Origin: Candidatus Zhuqueibacterota bacterium | Lineage (GTDB): Bacteria > Electryoneota > RPQS01 | Assembly: GCA_003818605.1 (NCBI GenBank) | Contig: RPQS01000020.1 | Coordinates: forward strand, 1-64,000 | Length of the DNA: 64,000 bases | Reading direction: 5' to 3' | In this document: one piece after another, positions 43,300 to 51,954 of the stretch | How positions within the stretch are numbered: the first letter of the stretch is position 1 | Layout of the letters: every line of letters starts with the position of its first letter | Made by a program: the position numbers and the translations under genes | Notes under the pieces: model-generated | Databases searched by the model: none | What the model was told of the DNA's origin: nothing | Seen by the model: only the letters and a program-made list of their open reading frames with translations

Positions 43300-45042
43300 A
43301 TGCACGGCGGCTTCGACAGCTCGGCCTGGGAAGCACTGCCGATTCCGGAACCGGAACGGGCAGCCAGCTTCCTCCAACTGACCCGCAGCATCTTAGGCTG
43401 TGCGGGCCGGGGTGTGCCGCGCGCGGCCTTTTTGCGCGAAGTCTCCGCCATGCTGCTGGACTTCTCCGGCTGCGACTATCTGGATATCCGCCACCGCGAC
43501 GGTGACACCATCTACCGTTGGTCCGCCTCCCGCCGTTCTTATATCCTGCCGCGTTTCGAGTTGTTTTCCCCTTCCGAAGACATTGTTACCACACTCGGTT
43601 TGCCGCATGGTACCGCGCTCGGCAACGTCGCGCGCATGGTGCTGACGCGTACGTATCCGGGCGGTTTGGATTGCTTCACATCCGGCGGCAGCTTCTGGCT
43701 GAACGATACGTCAGAGACGCCGCAGTTTCTCGGCCTGCATCCCGGTCTTACTCAGTGCATTGATTTGGAAGGTGCGGAGCCTTGCCGTTCGCTGCTGTTG
43801 ATTCCGTTTGCGATCAGCGGCGGGAACGCCGGATTCGTTTTATTGGCCAGCGAGCGAACCGAGCATTTTGATGCCGCCGATATTCTGCTTTTTGAGACCA
43901 TCGCGCAGACATTCGGATTCGCAGCCGCGGATCGTCGCGCGCAGGAGGCCTTGCGCGAACGAGTGAAAGAGCTGACATGCCTGTATGGAATGATGCAGAT
44001 CGCGGATTCAGCGGAATGGACGCGCGAGGAAAAACTGGAGCGCATCGTTCATCTGCTCCCCTTGGCCTGGCAGCATCCGGAGATCGCCGCGGCGAAAATC
44101 GAACTCGACGGGACGGCGTTTCAAACTCCGAACTGGCGGGAAGAGGGCAAATCGCAGAGAGCGGACGTCATGGTGGACGGCCGAAAACGAGGATGTGTCG
44201 AAGTGGTTTATATTACGGGTGAACTCGAATTCGCGGGGAATCCATTTCTGGACGAGGAAGCCTGCCTGATTGTCGAAGTGGCACGGCAAATTGCCGGAAT
44301 TATTGAGCGCGAAGAAACGGAAGCCCTTCGCCGGCGAGAACAGCTCTGGCATGCCGACCGTTTAGCGACCATCGGCAAACTGTCTTCGAGCATTGCGCAT
44401 GAGCTTAATGAGCCGCTGAGCAGCATTCTGGGATTTGCTCAATTGGCGAAAAAGAGCGTTTTGGATCCCGCTCGTGTAACAAGCGACCTCGATAAAATCG
44501 TGAGTATCTCTCTCCACGCGCGCGAAATCGTTCGGAAACTACTTATCTTCGCCCGGCAAATGCCCGCGAAGAAAAGCCTCGTGCAAATTAATCACGTCGT
44601 GCAGGATGCTTTAAGTCTGGTAGAAACGCGTTGCGGCAACGAAGGAATAGAATTAGCGCTGCAACTAAAGCCGGACTTGCCGGAAATCGAAGCGGATCCT
44701 TCCCAGCTCAATCAGGTGATTGTCAACTTGGTGGTAAATGCCATGCAAGCCATGCCGCGCGGCGGGCAATTGACTATCCAAACTGCGCGCGAAACGGACG
44801 CACTGCTGCTGATCGTGGAGGATACCGGCATTGGCATGGATCCGGACGTAAGCCGCCAGATTTTTCATCCGTTTTTCACGACGAAAGATGTTTTGCAGGG
44901 AACGGGACTGGGACTCTCGGTTGTGCATGGCATTGTCACGTCGCACGGCGGCACAATTCAGGTCCAGAGCAGTCCCGGGGCGGGATCGCGTTTTGAAGTG
45001 CGACTTCCTTTATCCGGCGGGAATAGTGAGAAGAAGGGATAG
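43300..45042 (+). CDS. Soluble histidine kinase with two GAF-like domains
   Basis: A 580-residue protein without membrane segments. Two GAF-like sensory regions (about 30-210 and 215-345) precede the HisKA domain with His367 in SSIAHELNEPLSSILGFAQ and the ATPase domain (about 460-575) with N box VIVNLVVNAMQAM, G1 EDTGIGMD, F box HPFFTTK and G2 GTGLGLS. The H-box HELNEPL and the GAF layout are typical of cytoplasmic NtrB-like kinases paired with sigma-54 activators. What it senses is unknown; with its neighbours a redox, nitrogen or energy signal is plausible. It is 3 bp upstream of its response regulator. Confidence 0.93.
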   Translation: MHGGFDSSAWEALPIPEPERAASFLQLTRSILGCAGRGVPRAAFLREVSAMLLDFSGCDYLDIRHRDGDTIYRWSASRRSYILPRFELFSPSEDIVTTLGLPHGTALGNVARMVLTRTYPGGLDCFTSGGSFWLNDTSETPQFLGLHPGLTQCIDLEGAEPCRSLLLIPFAISGGNAGFVLLASERTEHFDAADILLFETIAQTFGFAAADRRAQEALRERVKELTCLYGMMQIADSAEWTREEKLERIVHLLPLAWQHPEIAAAKIELDGTAFQTPNWREEGKSQRADVMVDGRKRGCVEVVYITGELEFAGNPFLDEEACLIVEVARQIAGIIEREETEALRRREQLWHADRLATIGKLSSSIAHELNEPLSSILGFAQLAKKSVLDPARVTSDLDKIVSISLHAREIVRKLLIFARQMPAKKSLVQINHVVQDALSLVETRCGNEGIELALQLKPDLPEIEADPSQLNQVIVNLVVNAMQAMPRGGQLTIQTARETDALLLIVEDTGIGMDPDVSRQIFHPFFTTKDVLQGTGLGLSVVHGIVTSHGGTIQVQSSPGAGSRFEVRLPLSGGNSEKKG

Positions 45043-45045
45043 ATT

Positions 45046-46389
45046 ATGGCCATCGTTGTCCGTGAAACGATCTTGGTAGTGGATGACACTCCGGACACTC
45101 TGGAAGTACTGGAACGCAATCTGAGCGGGCAGGGATACCGTGTTTACACGGCATCGAGCGCAAACGAAGCTCTGCGCACTCTGGACGCCGCCCCGGTGGA
45201 TCTGGTGATTACCGACTATAAGATGCCGGGAGTGAGCGGATTGGATCTCATCCGTCATGTGCGCGAAAACTTCCGCGACACGGAAGTGGTCATGATTACC
45301 GGCTTTGCCTCCATTGAAGGAGCGGTGGAAGCGATCAAGGGCGGAGCTGAAGAATATTTGTCCAAACCGTTCACCGATGATGAATTGGCCGGGGCGGTGC
45401 AGCGCGCATTGAGCAAATTGAATCAACGGCGGGCCGGGCAGCAAGCCGCCGAGGCGGCCGAAACGCCGTACGGTCTGATGGGAGCATCCGAATCCATGCG
45501 CAAGGTGGCGGTGACACTGATGAAAGCCGCTGCAACGAAGAGCACGGTGTTGATCACGGGGGAGAGCGGCACGGGGAAAGAATTAGTGGCACGTGCTATT
45601 CATTATTACAGTCCGCGCGCTTCCGGGCCGTTCATACCGATCAATTGCGGCGGGATTCCCGAGGGACTCTTGGAGAGCGAACTGTTCGGGCATGTCAAGG
45701 GAGCCTTTACAGGCGCAACCGAGTCGCGCGCTGGGTTTTTTCAAACGGCGGAAGGCGGCACGATTTTTCTCGACGAGATCAGTGAGCTCAGCCTGCCTTT
45801 GCAGGTGAAGCTGCTGCGCGTGCTGCAGGATAAGGAAGTTTGTATGGTGGGCGCGACCCGACCGAATAAAGTGGACGTGAAAATTATTGCCGCAACCAAT
45901 AAAGATCTTCAGGGAATGGTGAAGAGCGGCGGTTTCCGCGAAGACCTGTTTTTCCGTCTCAACATTATTACGATTTCGCTGCCGCCGCTGCGCGAACGCG
46001 GCGATGACATTCTGCTGCTCACACATCACTTTGCGGCGAAGCTTGCGCAAGAATTCGGCAAGCCTGTGCCGCAGTTTTCGGAGCGCGCTTTACAGGCTTT
46101 GCAAAACTATGACTGGCCGGGTAACGTCAGGGAACTCGAAAATATTATTCATCGCATTGTCGTAATGACGGATGCGCCGCTCATAGACATCACCGATCTG
46201 CCTTCACTGATGCGTTATTCGGCAACACGCGAGTACGGATTAGACCGCACGCTGGCCGACGTGGAAGCTGATCACATTCAACGGGTACTGGCCAGCGTCA
46301 GCGGCAATAAAACCACAGCCGCGCGTGTACTGGGAATTGACCGGAAAACCCTACGGGAAAAGTTAAAGCACTACCGGATCAACAACTGA
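45046..46389 (+). CDS. NtrC-family sigma-54-dependent response regulator
   Basis: A 447-residue regulator with receiver domain (1-120; acidic Asp13/Asp14, phospho-acceptor Asp57 in VITDYKMPG, Lys in LSKPF), AAA+ domain (about 145-375; Walker A GESGTGKE near 171, sigma-54 contact loop GAFTGA near 222, GTIFLDEI) and a C-terminal Fis-type helix-turn-helix (NKTTAARVLGIDRKTLREKL). It is the partner of the kinase 3 bp upstream. A sigma-54 promoter lies 225 bp downstream, beyond a terminator and directly ahead of the redox gene cluster, which makes that cluster the obvious target. Confidence 0.96.
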   Translation: MAIVVRETILVVDDTPDTLEVLERNLSGQGYRVYTASSANEALRTLDAAPVDLVITDYKMPGVSGLDLIRHVRENFRDTEVVMITGFASIEGAVEAIKGGAEEYLSKPFTDDELAGAVQRALSKLNQRRAGQQAAEAAETPYGLMGASESMRKVAVTLMKAAATKSTVLITGESGTGKELVARAIHYYSPRASGPFIPINCGGIPEGLLESELFGHVKGAFTGATESRAGFFQTAEGGTIFLDEISELSLPLQVKLLRVLQDKEVCMVGATRPNKVDVKIIAATNKDLQGMVKSGGFREDLFFRLNIITISLPPLRERGDDILLLTHHFAAKLAQEFGKPVPQFSERALQALQNYDWPGNVRELENIIHRIVVMTDAPLIDITDLPSLMRYSATREYGLDRTLADVEADHIQRVLASVSGNKTTAARVLGIDRKTLREKLKHYRINN

Positions 46390-46422
46390 GGAATTTCTCC
46401 TCAGCACATGCCGCCAACTGCA

Positions 46423-46458
46423 AATCGGTGGGGCGTCTTGCCCCGCCGATTCTTTTTT
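46423..46458 (+). terminator. Rho-independent terminator
   Basis: A 12-bp stem with one G-T pair (46423-46434 with 46440-46451), 5-nt loop, then CTTTTTT. It lies 33 bp after the regulator stop and isolates the two-component pair from the genes that follow. Confidence 0.9.
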
Positions 46459-46612
46459 CCCCGCAATGTAAATCGTTATCGAGTCGCAAAAACCCGTTAT
46501 ATGCGAGCCCGGTCTCTGTTCCGTAAATATTTTAGGCTGTTTATTTTCAAGATACAAAGTGGAAAATATCGAATTTGCGTAGAATTCTCCTGAAAGTGTC
46601 TTATTGTGAAAC

Positions 46613-46630
46613 TTGGCACACGGAATGCTT
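46613..46630 (+). promoter_or_regulatory. Sigma-54 promoter of the redox gene cluster
   Basis: TTGGCAC-N5-ATGCTT: the invariant GG (46615-46616) and GC (46627-46628) are exactly 10 bases apart, and TTGGCAC matches the -24 consensus fully. Transcription would start near 46640, some 150 nt before the ATG at 46789. Its position right after an NtrC-type regulator supports it. No clear enhancer dyad was found in 46459-46612, which holds no gene. Confidence 0.75.
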
Positions 46631-46788
46631 TGTTACTTGATGCTGTCATATCCCAGATTATAATAAATGGCTCGGCAAGTTGAAGCTGACAGCCCGCAGA
46701 ACTGAATAAAAACCGAGCGCGCATTGGCCGGGATTATTGACCGCATAGTTCGTATCACGTCAGTCGCTGGAGCAGGGAGGTGTCATTC

Positions 46789-47079
46789 ATGTTCATGGCA
46801 TCCGACGAAAAGTCAGGTCCGGTTCAGGGGTTGTGCTCCACCTGTATTCACGGGCCGGATTGTCAAAACTGCAATGAAGAGGCGATTTTTTATTGCGAGA
46901 ACTATGAAGACAGTCTTACTCACGAACATGAACTCCAACCATCAGCCGTTCCCGTCGGAGTCGCGGCCGCCGAGGGTGAAGACCGCTTGATGGGATTATG
47001 CGTCAATTGCGAACGTCGCGGATACTGCACGAACGCCCGTAAATTGGGCGGCGTGTGGGTGTGCGAAGAGTATTTGTGA
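46789..47079 (+). CDS. Small Cys-rich protein with duplicated four-Cys motif
   Basis: A 96-residue protein; ATG 46789 has GGGAGG eight bases upstream. It contains two copies of a pattern GLCxxCx5Cx10-11C-E-x-Y: Cys16, 19, 25, 36 and Cys71, 74, 80, 92 (the second ends GGVWVCEEY; Cys28 is extra). The two halves are joined by an acidic, Pro/Ala-rich linker. Four cysteines in each half could bind zinc, a rubredoxin-type iron or an Fe-S cluster. It is the first gene after the sigma-54 promoter, 89 bp before the NuoE-like gene, so it is probably an electron carrier, assembly factor or regulator for the complex. Function unknown. Confidence 0.75.
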   Translation: MFMASDEKSGPVQGLCSTCIHGPDCQNCNEEAIFYCENYEDSLTHEHELQPSAVPVGVAAAEGEDRLMGLCVNCERRGYCTNARKLGGVWVCEEYL

Positions 47080-47168
47080 TTTGTTTCTTGACACCGGCGC
47101 TGATGATTCATCCCACACGTTATTTCTGGAAATGACCGATACACTTCCTTCAGGATGGTGGTGAACAA

Positions 47169-48017
47169 ATGAAATCGGAAGACATTTCGGGCATTGTAGA
47201 ACGACACCGCAATGACCAAGGGAGCCTGATCGCGATCCTGCAGGACATTCAGGCCCGCTATAGTTATCTGCCGGCGGATGCTCTGCAACTGGTATCGCAA
47301 CAGACCGGACGCTCGCTGGTGGACATTTACGGAGTGGCCACGTTCTACCGTGCGTTCAGTCTCAAGCCTCGCGGCAAGCATCTCATCTCCGTGTGTCTCG
47401 GGACAGCGTGTCATGTGCGCGGCGGACCGGCCATTGCCGCCAAATTTTGCTCCGTGCTGGGCATTAAAGCCGGTGACACCACAGCCGATCGCGAGTTCAC
47501 TCTGGAGACATTGAACTGTCTGGGAGCCTGCGCGTTAGGCCCAATTGTGGTGGTGGACGGCCATTATTATTCGAATGTCAGCCCCGTGAAGGTGAAGGAG
47601 ATTTTAGAGGAAACCCGCGCCGGTCTGAAAAAAACGGGTGTGCGAGACGATAAGCGCATCTTTCCGGTGGAATTGAGCTGCCCACGGTGCAATCATAGTC
47701 TGATGGATACCGCGCATAAAATTGACGGCTATCCGGCCGTGCGCGTAACAGCCGCATTCAACGGTTCTCACGGGTGGATCCGGCTGTCGAGTCTGTACGG
47801 CAGTCCGGTTGTGGAATCGGAGCACGAAATTCCCCCCGACGTCGTGGTGAACTTTTTCTGTCCGCACTGCCACACCGAATTGACCGGAGCCGGACCTTGT
47901 CCAGTGTGCGAAGCGCCGATGGTGCCGCTCATGATTAGCGACGGCGGCATTGTGCAAATCTGCTCGCGCCGCGGTTGCCGTTTTCATATGCTTGATCTGG
48001 AAACAGATATCGTCTGA
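47169..48017 (+). CDS. NuoE/HydC-like [2Fe-2S] subunit with zinc-ribbon-like tail
   Basis: A 282-residue protein. Residues 1-155 form the thioredoxin-like subunit E domain of NADH dehydrogenases and bifurcating hydrogenases, with [2Fe-2S] ligands Cys76, Cys81 (CLGTACHVRG), Cys117 and Cys121 (CLGACALGP). The usual length is about 160; here about 125 extra residues carry CPRC (near 177), CPHC and CPVC pairs arranged like two zinc ribbons. This tail is not part of the family and may bind metal or dock the partner subunits. It precedes the NuoF-GltD fusion by 62 bp. Confidence 0.9.
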   Translation: MKSEDISGIVERHRNDQGSLIAILQDIQARYSYLPADALQLVSQQTGRSLVDIYGVATFYRAFSLKPRGKHLISVCLGTACHVRGGPAIAAKFCSVLGIKAGDTTADREFTLETLNCLGACALGPIVVVDGHYYSNVSPVKVKEILEETRAGLKKTGVRDDKRIFPVELSCPRCNHSLMDTAHKIDGYPAVRVTAAFNGSHGWIRLSSLYGSPVVESEHEIPPDVVVNFFCPHCHTELTGAGPCPVCEAPMVPLMISDGGIVQICSRRGCRFHMLDLETDIV

Positions 48018-48079
48018 GAAACAATTCCCCAGTGTGTTCTCGAAGAACACTGCGGAGTAAATAGAGACGGGACTACTTT

Positions 48080-51000
48080 ATGGAACGACTACCATCCATT
48101 GACTCTTTACTGGCAATGCAGAAGCGGCTGGCGAGTCAGCGCGATCCCAATCGCCCGACGATTGTGATTCCCGCCGGAACTTGCGGTCAGGCCAGCGGAG
48201 CCAACGACTTGATTCGCATCGCCAAACGCGAAATTCTCGAACGCGGTCTGACGTCGCGAATCGGATTGCGGATTACCGGCTGCCACGGCTTTTGCGAAAT
48301 GGAGCCGTCGGTGCTCGTCGAACCGCGCGGCACGTTCTACCCGAAACTGAACATGGATCAGATGGCGCAAGTGGTGGAAGCGGTGGCGCGCGGCGAGGTG
48401 TTGACCGATCTTTTACTGAAAGATCCCGAAACGGGAAAACCACTGGAAACCCAGGCGGCGATTCCTTTTTTCCGAACTCAAGTTCGGGCGATTCTTGGCC
48501 GCAACGAAAAGGTGGATCCCATCCGGGTTCAGAACTATCTCGAATACGGCGGCTATCGTTCGTTGGCCATGGTTCTCAAGAAAGGCGATCCCGCATGGGT
48601 AATCGGGGAAATGAAAACTTCCGGTCTTCGCGGGCGCGGCGGCGCCGGTTTCCTGACGGGAGCCAAGTGGGAGATGCTGGCCGCGAAAACCCATCCCAAA
48701 GGCAAATATCTGGTTTGCAATGCGGACGAGGGCGATCCCGGCGCTTATATGGATCGCAGCGTGCTCGAAGGCAATCCCCACAGCATTCTTGAAGGCATGT
48801 TGATCGGAGCCTATGCGACCGGCGCAAATAAAGGTGTGATTTACGTGCGCTCTGAATACCCGCTGGCTATCAAGCATTTATTGATCGCCTTGCGGCAGGC
48901 GCGCGAACTTGGAGTGTTAGGCGATCACATTCTCGGAACCGGATTTTCCTTTGATATTCAAATGGTCAAGGGCGCGGGCGCGTTCGTATGCGGTGAAGAG
49001 ACGGCGCTTATTCGATCCATTGAAGGCAAAATGGGAGAACCGAGACAGCGCCCGCCGTATCCGGTGCAGAGAGGCATTAACGGCTGTCCGACCGCTATTA
49101 ATAACGTGGAAACCTGGGCGAACGTGCCGCTGATTATCGAGAACGGCGGCCATATTTTCGCGAAAAGCGGAACGACCACCAGTACGGGCACGAAGATTTT
49201 CAGTTTGGTGGGTAAGATAAAAAACACCGGACTGGCGGAAGTGCCGATGGGAATCACCGTAGAGAAGATCGTTAATGAGATCGGCGGCGGCCCGTCGGGC
49301 AAGGCGGCGATTAAAGCCGTGCAGACCGGCGGTCCCAGCGGCGGCTGTATTCCGGCTTCCAAATTCGATCTGCCGATAGACTACGACAGTTTAGCGAAGG
49401 CCGGTTCCATTATGGGATCGGGCGGTATGATCGTGATGGACGAAAACACCTGTATGGTGGATATCGCCAAATACTTCATGCACTTCTTAAAAGATGAGTC
49501 GTGCGGCAAGTGCTTCACCTGCCGCAAAGGCACGCAGCGAATGTACGAACTTTTAGACGACATCTCCTGTGGCCGCGGGACGCTTGCTCATCTTGACCTT
49601 TTAGAGGAATTGGCGAATGTCGTTAAAGATACCACGATGTGCGGACTGGGGCAAACGGCGGCCAATCCGGTGTTGAGTACGCTCCGCTACTTCCGCCAAG
49701 AATATCTGCGGCATGTGGTACAGCAGCGCTGCGACGCGTTCGTGTGCAAGGAATTGGTGGGAGCACCGTGTCAATCGGCGTGTCCTATCGGTACGGAAGC
49801 GTGGCGTTATATTGCGCACATTGCCCGCGGGGAATATGAGAGCGCCTACGTTGCCATTCGCGAAGCGAATCCGTTTCCTTCGGTTTGCGCGCGCGTATGC
49901 AGCCATCCCTGCGAAAGCCGCTGTAAAAGCGGGACTGTGGGCAGTCAACCCATCGCCATCCGCGCGCTCAAGCGATTTATTACCGACCGGATTGATCCGT
50001 CGGTATATCATGCGAAGCCGCAGCGGGCGGCAAGTTCCGATGCGGCGAAGATCGCAATTATCGGATCCGGCCCGGCCGGGCTTACGGCGGCGCATTATCT
50101 GTCGCTGTTAGGCTATAAATCCACCGTGTTTGAATCGGACGACCGGCCGGGCGGCATGCTGGTCAGCGGTATTCCGTCCTATCGTTTGCCGCGCAAGACG
50201 ATTGAAAAAGAAATTCAAAGTCTGATTGACGGCAATGTCACGTTGAAATGCAACGCGCGTTTCGGCCGCGACGTTACCGTGGACAAGCTCTTGAAAGAGG
50301 GTTATCAGGCTATCTTTTTAGCGATGGGTGCGCACAAGAGCCGCAAGCTGAACGTAGAAGGCGAGGATATTGACGGCGTGCATCCGGCCATTCAATTCCT
50401 GAAAGCATTCAATCTCGAAGGCAAAAAGCTGGCGCGGGGACGGGTGGGAGTCATCGGCGGCGGCGATTCGGCGGTGGATGCAGCGCGCACGGCGCTTCGG
50501 CAGCCCGGTGTGGAAAGCGTCACCATTTTCTACCGCCGTACGCGCCATGAAATGCCCGCGCTCGGCGAAGAAGTGGATGCCGCGATCAGTGAAGGAATCG
50601 GATTAGAGACGCTCACCGCGCCGGTGAAAATTCTATCCAAAGACGGAAAGTTATCCGGAATCGAATGCATTCGCAATAAACTCGGCGCAATGGATAAGCG
50701 GGGACGGCGCAATCCCGTACCCCTTCCGGGCACCGAGCATCAGATTTCTCTGGACACATTGATTGTCACGATTGGAGACGTTCCCGATATTGATTACATG
50801 GCCGAAATGGACGTTACCATCAGCGATTGGGGAACGCTGGTGGCTGATCCTGTGACCTTAGCGACCAGTCGTCCCGGAGTATTCGCGGGCGGCGACGTGG
50901 TCACCGGGCCGAATACCGTGGTGGAAGCGATTGCCGCGGGTAAACGCGCGGCGCGCATGATTGACCGCTATCTGCAAGGTTTATCTCTGGAAGCGATGTC

Positions 51001-51250
51001 GGAACGACGGCGTCCGGAAGTCTATGTGGAACCGGTCATGTTAAGCGAAACAGAGATGAGCAAAACGGATCGTTCGGTACCGCCGGCCATTGACGCAGAG
51101 GCGCGCCGCCGCTCCTTCGATGAGGTCGAGTTAACGCTGACCGAGGACGACGCCAAACGCGAAGCCCGGCGGTGTTTGCGCTGTGATCTGGAGTTTACTC
51201 AAGATCAGGCTCACGCAGAGAAACCCGTGGAAAGGGGGCAACTCGTATGA
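48080..51250 (+). CDS. NuoF-GltD fusion: NADH-binding flavin/Fe-S subunit joined to an NADPH-binding FAD subunit
   Basis: A 1056-residue protein joining two enzymes. The N-terminal part is NuoF/HydB-like: a thioredoxin-type [2Fe-2S] domain (Cys35, 68, 72 visible), an FMN/NADH region (GRGGAGFLTGAKWEM near 185, NADEGDPGAY), a soluble-ligand-binding domain and a [4Fe-4S] site (SCGKCFTCRKG near 474, TMCGLGQ near 520). The C-terminal part (about 555-1050) is GltD/NfnB-like: two Fe-S ligand sets (CQSACPIG, CARVCSHPCESRC), an FAD motif GSGPAGLTAAHY near 661, an NADPH motif GGGDSAVDAARTAL near 791 and a closing GGDVVTGPNTVVEAIAAGK. The fusion places NAD(H) and NADP(H) sites in one chain, as in the Stn-type electron-bifurcating transhydrogenase where these are separate subunits. 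It overlaps the next start by 4 bases. Confidence 0.93.
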   Translation: MERLPSIDSLLAMQKRLASQRDPNRPTIVIPAGTCGQASGANDLIRIAKREILERGLTSRIGLRITGCHGFCEMEPSVLVEPRGTFYPKLNMDQMAQVVEAVARGEVLTDLLLKDPETGKPLETQAAIPFFRTQVRAILGRNEKVDPIRVQNYLEYGGYRSLAMVLKKGDPAWVIGEMKTSGLRGRGGAGFLTGAKWEMLAAKTHPKGKYLVCNADEGDPGAYMDRSVLEGNPHSILEGMLIGAYATGANKGVIYVRSEYPLAIKHLLIALRQARELGVLGDHILGTGFSFDIQMVKGAGAFVCGEETALIRSIEGKMGEPRQRPPYPVQRGINGCPTAINNVETWANVPLIIENGGHIFAKSGTTTSTGTKIFSLVGKIKNTGLAEVPMGITVEKIVNEIGGGPSGKAAIKAVQTGGPSGGCIPASKFDLPIDYDSLAKAGSIMGSGGMIVMDENTCMVDIAKYFMHFLKDESCGKCFTCRKGTQRMYELLDDISCGRGTLAHLDLLEELANVVKDTTMCGLGQTAANPVLSTLRYFRQEYLRHVVQQRCDAFVCKELVGAPCQSACPIGTEAWRYIAHIARGEYESAYVAIREANPFPSVCARVCSHPCESRCKSGTVGSQPIAIRALKRFITDRIDPSVYHAKPQRAASSDAAKIAIIGSGPAGLTAAHYLSLLGYKSTVFESDDRPGGMLVSGIPSYRLPRKTIEKEIQSLIDGNVTLKCNARFGRDVTVDKLLKEGYQAIFLAMGAHKSRKLNVEGEDIDGVHPAIQFLKAFNLEGKKLARGRVGVIGGGDSAVDAARTALRQPGVESVTIFYRRTRHEMPALGEEVDAAISEGIGLETLTAPVKILSKDGKLSGIECIRNKLGAMDKRGRRNPVPLPGTEHQISLDTLIVTIGDVPDIDYMAEMDVTISDWGTLVADPVTLATSRPGVFAGGDVVTGPNTVVEAIAAGKRAARMIDRYLQGLSLEAMSERRRPEVYVEPVMLSETEMSKTDRSVPPAIDAEARRRSFDEVELTLTEDDAKREARRCLRCDLEFTQDQAHAEKPVERGQLV

Positions 51251-51924
51251 CCACTTTGATGATCAACGGCTTGCAGGTTTCCGTTGAAAGCGGATCCACC
51301 ATTCTCGAGGCGGCGCAATTCCTCGGATTTCCGATTCCCACTCTCTGTCACATGGAAGGGCTTTCTCCGTATGGGGCGTGCCGTCTCTGCGTGGTGGAAA
51401 TCGGGGAAGGTCCGAAGGCGCGGCTGGTTTCGTCATGCACCTATCCCGTGGAAGAAGGGATGAAGGTGCGCACGGCGTCGAGCCGGGTGGTGCGTGCGCG
51501 CAAGATGGTTCTCGAACTGCTGTTAGCGTCGTGTCCGCAGTCAAAAGTGATTCAGGATTTGGCTTCGGCGCACGAAGTGCGAAAGCAGCGTTTCAGGCAG
51601 GAATACGAAGACTGCATTTTGTGCGGGCTGTGCGTTCGGATGTGCGAAGAACAGATGATGGCGCACGCCATCGGATTCCGCGGACGCGGGGAGACTCGGA
51701 GTATCGGAACTCCCTTCGATGTTCATTCCGATGTGTGCCGGCTGTGCGGCGGCTGCATTTACGTTTGTCCCGCCTGCCAATTGCGCTGCACATACACCGA
51801 ACCTGAAAAGGCGATTTGCGGCGGCTGCGCGAATTTAAGCCCGCCCTGCGTGGTCAAGGATCCGTTCGACGACATGATGTGCTTCATGTCGCCGTGTGTC
51901 GCATGTGAGATTAAACGAAATTAA
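51247..51924 (+). CDS. NuoG N-terminal-like (HoxU-like) ferredoxin subunit
   Basis: A 225-residue iron-sulfur protein. A plant-type [2Fe-2S] domain has Cys34, 45, 48 and 64 (TLCHMEG...GACRLCVVEIG). It is followed by Cys-rich [4Fe-4S] ferredoxin segments (CILCGLCVRMC, CRLCGGCIYVCPAC) and an unusual tail with further Cys pairs (CGGCANLSPPC, CFMSPCVACEIK). Such proteins wire electrons between the flavin subunit and other partners in soluble hydrogenases and formate dehydrogenases. No hydrogenase or formate dehydrogenase catalytic domain is present in it or nearby. ATGA overlap with the fusion gene. Confidence 0.9.
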   Translation: MTTLMINGLQVSVESGSTILEAAQFLGFPIPTLCHMEGLSPYGACRLCVVEIGEGPKARLVSSCTYPVEEGMKVRTASSRVVRARKMVLELLLASCPQSKVIQDLASAHEVRKQRFRQEYEDCILCGLCVRMCEEQMMAHAIGFRGRGETRSIGTPFDVHSDVCRLCGGCIYVCPACQLRCTYTEPEKAICGGCANLSPPCVVKDPFDDMMCFMSPCVACEIKRN

Positions 51925-51954
51925 GAAATAGATACAGATCGGAAGGAGACCGTA

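Noticed and set aside
48080-51924. Respiratory complex I or NiFe/FeFe hydrogenase locus
   Set aside because: No membrane Nuo subunits and no hydrogenase catalytic Cys or H-cluster motifs are present; the NuoE/F/G-like parts are combined with GltD and GltB modules instead.
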